Assembly (NCBI GenBank): GCA_030699385.1
Contig: JAUYMY010000052.1
Location: forward strand, 1-51,348
Origin: Methylobacter sp.
GTDB taxonomy: Bacteria > Pseudomonadota > Gammaproteobacteria > Methylococcales > Methylomonadaceae
DNA length: 51,348 nucleotides
Reading direction: 5' to 3'
A model generated the notes under the pieces. That model searched no databases. It was given only the letters and a program-made list of their open reading frames with translations, and was not told the DNA's origin. Shown here piece by piece: positions 44,358-51,348 of this stretch (positions are counted from its first letter, which is position 1; each line of letters opens with the position of its first letter). A program made the translations under genes and the position numbers.

Positions 44358-44648
44358 ATGCGCCCTTCAATAGCGCTGCAAAATCACCGCGACGCAATCC
44401 GCGCAATTGCTCTCAGCCATCGCGTTAACAACGTGCGGGTATTTGGTTCTGTGATACGGGGTGACGACACCGAAGATAGCGATCTCGATCTATTGGTTGA
44501 TCCTACGTCAGAAACTACGCTGATGGATATTGCTAAAATTCAGGTCGAAGTTGCCCGGCTGCTTAATATCACGGTCGATGTGTTGACACCCAGAGCGCTA
44601 CCTGACAAATTTCGTGACCAGGTAATCAATGAGGCTCGGCCAGTATGA
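44358..44648 (+). CDS. Minimal nucleotidyltransferase (MNT), toxin-antitoxin type
   Basis: A 96-residue protein with the polymerase-beta fold signature RVFGSVIRGDDTEDSDLDLL (GS followed by D-x-D). MNT proteins are usually paired with a HEPN RNase toxin, which they AMPylate or otherwise neutralise. CAAGGAG lies 9 bases before ATG 44358. The stop overlaps an ATG (TATGAG) that opens a second frame, but that frame ends after 13 codons at the start of a repeat. The partner therefore seems lost. Confidence 0.85.
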   Translation: MRPSIALQNHRDAIRAIALSHRVNNVRVFGSVIRGDDTEDSDLDLLVDPTSETTLMDIAKIQVEVARLLNITVDVLTPRALPDKFRDQVINEARPV

Positions 44649-44686
44649 GTAAAAAATTAAACTTTCTTGTAACTACTCAGCGAAAA
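44645..44686 (+). pseudogene. 13-codon start of a lost MNT partner gene
   Basis: The frame MSKKLNFLVTTQRK starts in a 4-base overlap with the MNT gene, as a HEPN partner would, and stops in the AAAATAGAACACGGAT sequence that opens a repeat. Nothing of the HEPN fold remains, so identity rests on position only. Confidence 0.35.
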
Positions 44687-44799
44687 TAGAACACGGATGA
44701 TACGGATAGTACAGATTTACACAGATTTTTTTAGAATGTGCTGTGCTTTTAATCAGTGACTATCCGTTTAATCAGTGCCATCCGTGTTCTATTTAGTCA
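44683..44799. repeat. AACACGGATGA inverted repeat
   Basis: AATAGAACACGGATGATACGGATAG-type sequence at 44683-44708 is answered by CTATCCG and CCATCCGTGTTCTATTT at about 44761-44797. The arms mark an inverted-repeat element of about 115 bp. It ends the truncated MNT partner frame. Confidence 0.75.
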
Positions 44800-44820
44800 T
44801 TTTTAATAGTCCCTGAGTAA

Positions 44821-45162
44821 TTAAACCTTCTTTACAAATTCCGACTTAAGCTTCATGGCGCCAATGCCGTCTATTTTGCAATCAATATCATGATCGCCAT
44901 CGACTAGCCTGATGTTTCTGACCTTGGTACCGACTTTGACGACAAGAGACGAGCCTTTTACCTTGAGGTCTTTAATGACGGTAACCGTGTCGCCATCCTG
45001 CAACTCATTACCGTTCGCGTCTTTGATGACACGATTGTCATCGCCAGTTTCGGATTGCGCATCTTGCGGCCATTCGTGCGCGCATTCGGGGCAAATGTAT
45101 TGGGTTCCATCGTTGTAAGTGTATTCTGAGCCACATTTCGGGCACTTGGGTAAGCTAGTCAT
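44821..45162 (-). CDS. yjdM: PhnA/YjdM zinc-ribbon protein
   Basis: A 113-residue protein with an N-terminal zinc ribbon ([10 protein letters not shown] and CPECAHEW) followed by an SH3-like PhnA domain ([20 protein letters not shown], ending [14 protein letters not shown]). It was named for phosphonate use but has no proven role there. The length and residues are standard. It stands alone, 36 bases from the next minus-strand gene. Confidence 0.92.
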   Translation of the reverse strand: MTSLPKCPKCGSEYTYNDGTQYICPECAHEWPQDAQSETGDDNRVIKDANGNELQDGDTVTVIKDLKVKGSSLVVKVGTKVRNIRLVDGDHDIDCKIDGIGAMKLKSEFVKKV

Positions 45163-45198
45163 TAATTTATTTCTATTCAGTTAGTTAAAGTAAAAAAA

Positions 45199-45471
45199 TC
45201 ATTCTGTGATTGCGGGTTGCAATTGATCAACCGGTTTCAGTCGTTGCGATAAATCCCCCGCGCTTTGTTGTACTGCCGGTTTTCCTTGCAGCCAGTCCAC
45301 CAGCTCGCCAGAAGCCCATGACATCAGAAAAGCCAGGGAAAATATCAGCGTACCGCGCGTCAGGCCTTTAGGTAAGCCTTGCTGCTCCAAATAATAGCGC
45401 AGATAACGGGCCGTGATGAAGAATACCAGCGTGGAGATGATGATATTCGCCGGGGAGGCTAGCGTGAACAT
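45199..45471 (-). CDS. Small membrane protein, unknown
   Basis: A 90-residue product with two predicted membrane helices (NIIISTLVFFITARYLRYYL and GTLIFSLAFLMSWASGELVD) and a hydrophilic C-terminal tail. Its start overlaps the ParB-domain gene's stop by 1 base, so the pair is translated together. I do not recognise a family. Pairing with a ParB-like protein suggests membrane tethering, but that is only inference. Confidence 0.65.
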   Translation of the reverse strand: MFTLASPANIIISTLVFFITARYLRYYLEQQGLPKGLTRGTLIFSLAFLMSWASGELVDWLQGKPAVQQSAGDLSQRLKPVDQLQPAITE

Positions 45472-46313
45472 TATTGGCTTTTCCCTTGGCTGTTAAAGGC
45501 CGCTTCAATTTTTAAAAACTGCTCTTTCCAGTAATTAGCGACCTTCATCGCCTCTTCCTTTTCAGCGCTCAGTTCAGTGATGCGCAGGTTTAAAACCCGG
45601 TTCAATTCGGTTAATTTTTTCACCTCATCAATCGACGCTGAAACCCTGTCGTCAGCTTCAACGACTTTTAACAAAGCATCGTTGTCAGCTTCCAAGGCTT
45701 TTATCGCGTCCTGTTGTTCGTCGATAATGCTGTTCAACTGAGCTTCGTGCTTATTCCCAGGCCGCTGTTCGGGCTCAGTTTTCTCTACTACAGGCTTGGG
45801 TGGTGAAATCTCTTTGATGGCTTTATTCAGGCTTTTTTTGCCGTCTATCACTTCCTTGATCAATTCGGCAGGCGCTTCCTTAACCAGCTTATCGGCCAAT
45901 TGTTGGGTGCGCTGTCCAACGCCAGATTGCTTAGCCCGTGATGTCGCGCTATCTGATGGCGCCGAGGTGTCTGCAGGGGTTGGCGTATGGGCATTGATCC
46001 AACTTTGCGAGGCTGACACGATAGCCGCCGACTGGCCTTGCGTTAAATGTCTACGGTGTAAATTTGACGACAAAATAAATTGGCTGGGATTGTTGCCGAG
46101 GTATTCAACCAGAACCGGCTCAATGCCGAGTTCACATAGCGCGCGATAGCGATTGCCGCCATCCAGAATCATGTTATTCAGCGTATAAATAGGATGTGTT
46201 TGTCCGTTCAGCTGAATATTTTCTTTTAGCGCACTAAACTCATCGTCGGACATCCGAGGAAAGTAAGTGCATAGCGGGTGTAGTTCCATCGTTTGGTTAT
46301 TTTTCTGAGTCAT
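45471..46313 (-). CDS. ParB/Srx-fold protein with coiled coil
   Basis: A 280-residue protein. Residues about 9-95 are a ParB N-terminal-type domain: HPLCTYFPRMSDDEFSALKE, LNGQTHPIYTLNNMILDGGN with RYRAL, then SSNLHRRHLTQGQSAAIV. The DGGNRYRAL segment is the nucleotide-binding motif of the fold. A low-complexity linker (THTPTPADTSAPSDS) precedes a helical segment and a long coiled coil from about 195 to 270. The KorB/ParB central helix-turn-helix is not clear. It is no normal chromosomal ParB, since no parA or parS-like sites are near. A start at ATG 46289 (8 codons on) is also possible. Confidence 0.75.
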   Translation of the reverse strand: MTQKNNQTMELHPLCTYFPRMSDDEFSALKENIQLNGQTHPIYTLNNMILDGGNRYRALCELGIEPVLVEYLGNNPSQFILSSNLHRRHLTQGQSAAIVSASQSWINAHTPTPADTSAPSDSATSRAKQSGVGQRTQQLADKLVKEAPAELIKEVIDGKKSLNKAIKEISPPKPVVEKTEPEQRPGNKHEAQLNSIIDEQQDAIKALEADNDALLKVVEADDRVSASIDEVKKLTELNRVLNLRITELSAEKEEAMKVANYWKEQFLKIEAAFNSQGKSQ

Positions 46314-46742
46314 TGATTAGCCTTAAATTCGGTCGGCGATTATATCATGACTGTTGCCAATAATTAGGCTCTTCCCGATCCGAAGCAGAGCCGCCGCATT
46401 AAAAGCACTTTAAAAACAGATGTTCCATTGAGGTATTTTTAACAACCGCTGAGCAGACAGTGAAAACCGTCAGTGATTGCGCTGTGACATCAATTATTTG
46501 CTCCAAATTGGCAATTTTTACAAAATAAACAGCCCTCGCCATCTTTACTTACACCAGAACCTAACCATTACACATCAATAGCTTATAAAATTAAGTTGCT
46601 ATCATTTAGCTAAATTTATTACCTATGTCAGCCTTAGCTGACAGACAGCCAAGCTTTATTGACTGATAATCAAACAATTTATTTGCCGCTTTAAATCGCT
46701 GCAAATGACAAGCCCCCTGCCCTCTTAACTTATATTGGAAAC
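46314..46742. other. Divergent spacer between the ParB-domain gene and the DUF4007 gene
   Basis: This 429-base AT-rich spacer has no gene. It contains a short perfect palindrome, TGTCAGC-CTTA-GCTGACA (46626-46643), about 100 bp before the DUF4007 start, a possible operator. I see no strong promoter match. Confidence 0.5.
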
Positions 46743-47669
46743 ATGGACAGTTCACTTAAATTTTTTAATCCTAAAAAAGCCTCATTCGGCCGCCATGAAA
46801 CTTTTGCCCTGCGTTACGCTTGGCTAACTAAGGGATTTCAAGCATTTGAACGCAACCCTGCGGTTTTTTCATCGGACGAAGCCACCATTGAACTTGGCGT
46901 TGGTAAAAACATGGTACATGCCATCAAATATTGGTTGCGCGCCAGCACGATGCTCAAAGACGCCGATGACGGCTTGCTTGCCACCGAACTCGGCAAGGCC
47001 ATTTTTGCCGAAAAAACCGGCTGGGACCCTTATCTTGAAGACGAAGCGACTATTTGGCTGCTGCACTGGCTAATTGCGACCCATTCAGAATTAGCCACCG
47101 CTTGGTATTGGTTTTTTAACGGCTTCCATAAGCCCGAATTTACCAGCGAGGAAGCCGCCGACGCCTTGGCCGATTTTGTTAACAGCAATTTATCCGGCAA
47201 ACATTCAGAAAAAACCGTCAGGCAAGAAATAGCCATGATTTTACGCATGTACAGCCCGCCCAAGCTCAACGCACACGCTGAACTTGAAGAAGGTCTGGAC
47301 GCCCCGTTAAGCTCATTAAAATTAGTCAGCGCCAGCGAACATGCCCATTTTTACCGTTCAGCATCCGCCTCGCGACCGCATCTGCCGATCAGCGTCATCG
47401 GCTACGCCATTAACGAAGTTTTCAACCTGAGCCGCATACAAATAATGCCGATAAACGAATTGATGTACGGCCAAAAACAGCAAGTGGCTATCGGCGGCGT
47501 GTTTCGGCTGACAGAAAACGCATTGCTGGCAAAGCTGGAAAACCTGGTCGAAACCTACCCCGCACATTTTCAGCTCAACGAAACCGCCGGCCTTCATCAG
47601 CTCGCCAGACTCAACGACAACATGGCCTCGTTAGACTTTCTGCGCCACTATTACCAACCTCAAGCATGA
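46743..47669 (+). CDS. DUF4007 family protein
   Basis: A 308-residue soluble protein. The pattern FGRHETFALRYAWLTKGFQA, then VGKNMVHAIKYWLRASTML and TELGKAIFAEKTGWDPYLED with TIWLLHWLIAT is that of the DUF4007 family. The GKNM segment looks like the recognition helix of a winged-helix domain, so DNA binding is possible. From memory, relatives often sit beside large ATPases and sulfur-transfer or PAPS-reductase-like genes in DNA phosphorothioation and defence islands. No such gene is inside this window. The stop overlaps the start of the ATPase gene by 4 bases (ATGA), so the two are co-translated and probably act as one complex. Confidence 0.8.
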   Translation: MDSSLKFFNPKKASFGRHETFALRYAWLTKGFQAFERNPAVFSSDEATIELGVGKNMVHAIKYWLRASTMLKDADDGLLATELGKAIFAEKTGWDPYLEDEATIWLLHWLIATHSELATAWYWFFNGFHKPEFTSEEAADALADFVNSNLSGKHSEKTVRQEIAMILRMYSPPKLNAHAELEEGLDAPLSSLKLVSASEHAHFYRSASASRPHLPISVIGYAINEVFNLSRIQIMPINELMYGQKQQVAIGGVFRLTENALLAKLENLVETYPAHFQLNETAGLHQLARLNDNMASLDFLRHYYQPQA

Positions 47670-50600
47670 AGACTGACGACATGGACAACATACAACTGGA
47701 CACCCATTACACCCGCTCAATTAACCTTGAACGCGATGCCGATTCTTCCGCCATCCTCAACGCCTATATCCCCACCTCACGCGCCATTCAAACGCTAGAC
47801 CGGATTGCCGACACCTTCAGCCAAAAATCAGCGCCTAGAGCGTGGTCATTAATCGGCCCTTACGGCTCAGGAAAATCATCCTTTGCCGTGTTTTTAGCGC
47901 ACTTGCTGGAAGACCAAGAGCGTCAAAACAACCTCGCGGCTGAAACTATTTTAAAGCGCCATAACGCCCCGGTGGCCGAAAAAATCATCGCCCACACCAG
48001 CGGCAGCAATGCTTATTGCATCGTATTGTTAACCGGCAGCCCCGAATCATTAAGCCGGCGCTTTGTCGATGCGCTGTACCAAGCCGCTGTTCGTTATTGG
48101 GACAAAGGACGTGCGCCCGGCATTGTTCAAGCCCTTAACCAAGCCAGACAACAGCCGCCAAGCACTAGCGAAATCATCGACTTGCTAAAAAAGCTCCAAC
48201 AAGCCGTCAGCCATAAATCAGGCAAAGGCCTGCTCATTGTCATTGACGAACTCGGCAAATTTTTAGAATACGAAGCGCGCCATTCCGGCGCCAACGATAT
48301 TTTTTTACTGCAAGAACTGGCAGAGCTGGCTTATCAAGACAGCGACGCCAACATTCTGTTAGTGGTGCTGATGCACCAAGCGTTTGAGCAATACGCAAAA
48401 GGTTTAAGCACTGCGCTGAAAAATGAATGGAGCAAAGTGCAAGGGCGTTTCGAGAGCATTCCCTTCCTTGAATCCGCCGAACAAACCTTACGCGTTGTCG
48501 CGGCCGCCTTCCGTAACCGCCTGACACCGGCGCAACAGCGCGACATAAACCGCCAAACCAAAAACATTATTAGCGTATTAGCCCAGCAAAACGCCTTACT
48601 GCCCGGCCTGAGCGCCGAACCCGCCAGCGAAATTTTAAGCCAATGCTATCCGCTACATCCGCTAGCCGCGCTGATTTTGCCGACGCTGTGCCAAAAAGTC
48701 GCGCAAAACGAAAGAACCTTATTCAGCTATTTGGGCAGCCAAGAATATTTTGGTTTTAAACATGGCATTCAGCGGCTACAAAAAATCGGCGACTGGGTGC
48801 TGCCGTGGGAAATTTTTGAATATTTCATTCACAACCAACCCTTAGCCACCACCGACCACCTGACCCACCGGCGCTGGGCCGAAGTCATGACTGCACTGGA
48901 TCGTTTAGGCGATGCCGAAGAAGCAGAAATACAGCTGCTAAAAACCATCGGCCTGTTTAACATCATCGGCAGTCAAGCTGGCTTTAAAGCAAGTTTGGCC
49001 TGTTTAAAACTATGTTTTCCGGCAAGCGTCAATGTCGAACAACTGCTAACCAGTCTACAAAAAAAAGCCATCATCAACTACCGGCACTTCAGTTCCGAAT
49101 ACCGGATTTGGGAAGGCAGCGATTTTGATTTAGAGGCCGCTGTAGAAGAAACCGTGCAACAACTAGGCCGTTTCAACCTAGCCGAAACACTCACCCGCCG
49201 TAACAAATTGCCGCCCATTGTCGCCAGAAAATATTCCATACAACACGGAACCCTGCGCGTTTTTAGCCTTTTTTACATCGACGCGAACAGTAAAAAAGAC
49301 TTTTATCAACACAGCGACCAACCCAGAATCCTGTTCTTTTTATCCGAAAACCAAGACGACACCGCGCTATTTAACAGCCAAGTCAACAAACACAGCAACG
49401 CCCTAACAATCTATGTACTCTGCGATAACGCCGCCCAACTTAAAGCCATCGTCGCCGAAACCATTGCCTTAGAAAACATACAAACTGAACGCGCCGAAAT
49501 CAAAGCCGATCCGGTCGCACAGCGCGAATTAAAAGACCGGCTAGCCACCAGCAAACAAACCGAAGCCGAACTATTAAGCCGCTATTTGGACCACCCCGAA
49601 ACAAACACATGGTACTGGCAAGGCCAACGCTTAACCTTAACCGGCCAGCGTCAACTGCAACATCAACTGTCCGAAGTGCTGGAAAACGTTTATGACCAAG
49701 CGCCATTAATTAAAAACGAACTGGTCAACCGCAACAAAGTATCCGGCCAAGCCAATGGCGCCAAAAACAAACTGATTGCCGCCTTATTAACCCACGCCCA
49801 TGTAGAAGATTTGGGCTTTGACCCGGACAAATACCCCGCCGAAAAAACCATCTACCGCGCCGTATTTAAAGAACCCGGCCTGCATATCGAACACAACGGC
49901 GTTTGGCAACTGGCCAATCCGAGCGACAACAACCGCTACCACTTCGCCAAGGTCTGGCGCGGCATCAGCCAATTTTTAGCCGACAGCAGCGCGCCGAAAA
50001 AATTAACCGAACTGTACGCACTGATGGAAAAACCGCCCTACGGCGTACAAAAAGGCGTGTCATCGTTATTGTTTGTCGCCTATTACCTAGCCAACCAACG
50101 CTCGCTGGCACTGTACGAAAGCGGCGTATTTTGCCCGGTCGTCAGCCAGGAACTGTTTGAAATCTTAGCCAAACGGCCCGAACTGTTTACCCTTGAAGCC
50201 TTCGACTTTAGCGGCATCAGAGCCGACCTGTTCAACCGCTACCTGGAAAAACTCATCGGCAAAGTGCCCGAACACAGCACCCTGCTCGACATCATCAAAC
50301 CCTTAGCCAAATTTATCGCCCAACTACCTGCCTACACCCTGGCGACAAAAAAACTCGATAAACAAACCATTGCCGTGCGTGACGCCTTCCAAAGCACACA
50401 AAGCCCGATGACCTTACTATTTAAAACCCTGCCTGAAGCCTGCGGTTATCCCGCCTACCTCGGCACCTACCTAACAGACAATGACCCTGGCGAATTTTTA
50501 AATGCACTGGTTGGCCATTTAAAACGGCTTAACCAAGCCTACACCGATTTATTAGACGATTTTCAACAGCAACTTGCCGCCGCCTTAAAAGAACCCGCCG

Positions 50601-51079
50601 GGATAAGCCTGAATGAACTGAGAACCCGCATCAACCAAAAATATGCCGACTTAGAACATTACACCGTAGACAAACAAGGGCTTGTAGCCTTTATCTTGCG
50701 CCTGCAAAACAACAAAGAAACCGACACCGCCTGGCTTGAATCGGTCGCCGCCTTTTTGGGCAAATTACCGCCGGATAAATGGCTGCTCACTAACAGCCTG
50801 GACGCCGAATATCGCCTGATTGAATTTAGCGAACGGCTGCGGCAACTGGCCTTAGTCCACTCGCATCAAGCAACCGCCAAAGGCCAAGCCACCTTATTTC
50901 GAGTGGTCAGCCAAAACGGCGAAAACGATCAAATCGCCTATTTAAATGATGAGCTGATAAAACAAGCCAAAACCATGGTCAATAAACTGCCGCCAGAGTT
51001 TAAAAATGCTGATAAACAATTACAACTAGCCATTATTTCGCAGTTACTTAGTGAAATGCAGGCTATGGAAGCCCCATGA
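47666..51079 (+). CDS. Large P-loop ATPase partner of DUF4007
   Basis: A 1137-residue soluble protein. Walker A is GPYGSGKSSFAVFLAHLL at residues 64-81, and Walker B GLLIVIDELGKFLEYEA has the acidic pair near 194-195. The ATPase part covers about residues 1-500 (the LRVVAAAFRNRL and CYPLHPLAALILPTL segments follow). The remaining 600 residues are mostly helical with no motif I can name. Size and P-loop style resemble the large AAA-like ATPases of BREX-type and phosphorothioation-linked loci (BrxC/PglY-like), but I cannot assign it to one. Start: ATG 47666 overlaps the DUF4007 stop; ATG 47681 (MDNIQLDTHY) is an alternative. It is the last complete gene of the window. Confidence 0.75.
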   Translation: MKTDDMDNIQLDTHYTRSINLERDADSSAILNAYIPTSRAIQTLDRIADTFSQKSAPRAWSLIGPYGSGKSSFAVFLAHLLEDQERQNNLAAETILKRHNAPVAEKIIAHTSGSNAYCIVLLTGSPESLSRRFVDALYQAAVRYWDKGRAPGIVQALNQARQQPPSTSEIIDLLKKLQQAVSHKSGKGLLIVIDELGKFLEYEARHSGANDIFLLQELAELAYQDSDANILLVVLMHQAFEQYAKGLSTALKNEWSKVQGRFESIPFLESAEQTLRVVAAAFRNRLTPAQQRDINRQTKNIISVLAQQNALLPGLSAEPASEILSQCYPLHPLAALILPTLCQKVAQNERTLFSYLGSQEYFGFKHGIQRLQKIGDWVLPWEIFEYFIHNQPLATTDHLTHRRWAEVMTALDRLGDAEEAEIQLLKTIGLFNIIGSQAGFKASLACLKLCFPASVNVEQLLTSLQKKAIINYRHFSSEYRIWEGSDFDLEAAVEETVQQLGRFNLAETLTRRNKLPPIVARKYSIQHGTLRVFSLFYIDANSKKDFYQHSDQPRILFFLSENQDDTALFNSQVNKHSNALTIYVLCDNAAQLKAIVAETIALENIQTERAEIKADPVAQRELKDRLATSKQTEAELLSRYLDHPETNTWYWQGQRLTLTGQRQLQHQLSEVLENVYDQAPLIKNELVNRNKVSGQANGAKNKLIAALLTHAHVEDLGFDPDKYPAEKTIYRAVFKEPGLHIEHNGVWQLANPSDNNRYHFAKVWRGISQFLADSSAPKKLTELYALMEKPPYGVQKGVSSLLFVAYYLANQRSLALYESGVFCPVVSQELFEILAKRPELFTLEAFDFSGIRADLFNRYLEKLIGKVPEHSTLLDIIKPLAKFIAQLPAYTLATKKLDKQTIAVRDAFQSTQSPMTLLFKTLPEACGYPAYLGTYLTDNDPGEFLNALVGHLKRLNQAYTDLLDDFQQQLAAALKEPAGISLNELRTRINQKYADLEHYTVDKQGLVAFILRLQNNKETDTAWLESVAAFLGKLPPDKWLLTNSLDAEYRLIEFSERLRQLALVHSHQATAKGQATLFRVVSQNGENDQIAYLNDELIKQAKTMVNKLPPEFKNADKQLQLAIISQLLSEMQAMEAP

Positions 51080-51348
51080 TCATGTCTTATTTAAGACAGT
51101 TGTATCGTTCCCACGCTTCCGGCGTGGGAATGCATCCAGCAACGCTCCAGCGTTGCGAAAGGAGCGATTGTTTTGGATGGAAATAATCATTGCAATGATA
51201 CGGGACGCGGAGCGTCCATGACTGCATTCCCACGCCGGAGCGCTCATGTTTATACACAAGTATTCCGGTTCACAATTTTAGGCGTTTGGGAACGCGTGAA
51301 AATAGATGAAATTTGTGAGAGCGGCCACCCGGCCGCGAACAATCGCGC
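51080..51348. repeat. Palindromic repeats at the right edge
   Basis: TTCCCACGCTTCCGGCGTGG at about 51109-51129 and a second CAACGCTCCAGCGTTGCG palindrome at about 51141-51158 are answered by GCATTCCCACGCCGGAGCG near 51225-51243. The last 34 bases (51315-51348) repeat 11314-11347 in inverted orientation with one mismatch. There is no gene in the stretch. Confidence 0.75.

Noticed and set aside
51080..51190. Short frame after the ATPase starting ATGATCATG
   Set aside because: It runs through palindromic repeat DNA and has no protein-like character.

Overview
The window looks like chromosomal DNA of a diazotrophic gammaproteobacterium. Three things support this: a Mo-nitrogenase operon whose NifD, NifK and NifU cysteines fall at the same residue numbers as in Azotobacter-type proteins, a proteobacterial rpmF-plsX-fabH-fabD-fabG-acpP-fabF-pabC-mltG-tmk-holB-pilZ-tatD cluster, and sigma-54/NifA-type promoter signals. 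A methanotroph-like (Methylococcales) host is plausible from the overall gene style and abundant short palindromic repeats, but no methane-oxidation gene is present, so this is inference only.

Layout. 1-8.1 kb is an accessory, decayed region. It holds a VapC toxin with a broken antitoxin, a secreted two-repeat protein divergent from a sigma-54 activator (REC-PAS-AAA-Fis), remnants of a hemerythrin-domain gene, a class D beta-lactamase and an NTF2-like gene, a GNAT/GFA/transglutaminase group, and a secreted protein of unknown function. Three copies of a roughly 100-bp repeat (981, 4376, 6440) sit exactly at the ends of truncated genes. 8.2-19.3 kb (minus strand) is the nif region: nifH-nifD-nifK-nifT-ferredoxin-nifY/nafY-DUF6129-like-LRV FeS protein-hypothetical-nif11, then a second unit iscA-nifU-nifS, with a NifZ-like gene divergent from iscA. 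Good sigma-54 promoters and NifA-type sites lie before nifH and before iscA. The spacers between nif genes hold large palindromes. 19.6-25.7 kb carries a small unknown gene, mepA, and nifJ coupled to a dihydroorotate-dehydrogenase-like gene, the likely electron supply for nitrogenase.

26-27.9 kb is a lemA-TPM-TPM operon. 28.1-32.8 kb is a visibly more GC-rich two-gene island: a membrane-anchored fusion of a TRAP (DctP) and a branched-chain (LivK-type) solute-binding domain, followed by a hybrid histidine kinase. This is an apparent dual-ligand sensor. 33.0-44.2 kb is the housekeeping lipid/cell-wall/replication cluster, ending in a tatD gene that carries an apparent in-frame repeat insertion.

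44.3-51.3 kb is again accessory: an MNT nucleotidyltransferase whose HEPN-type partner seems cut off after 13 codons, a PhnA/YjdM zinc-ribbon gene, a ParB-domain gene overlapping a small membrane-protein gene, and a DUF4007 protein overlapping a 1137-residue P-loop ATPase. The last pair resembles components of anti-phage/DNA-modification loci and is the best candidate here for an undescribed system. The window ends in repeats just after it, so any further genes lie outside.
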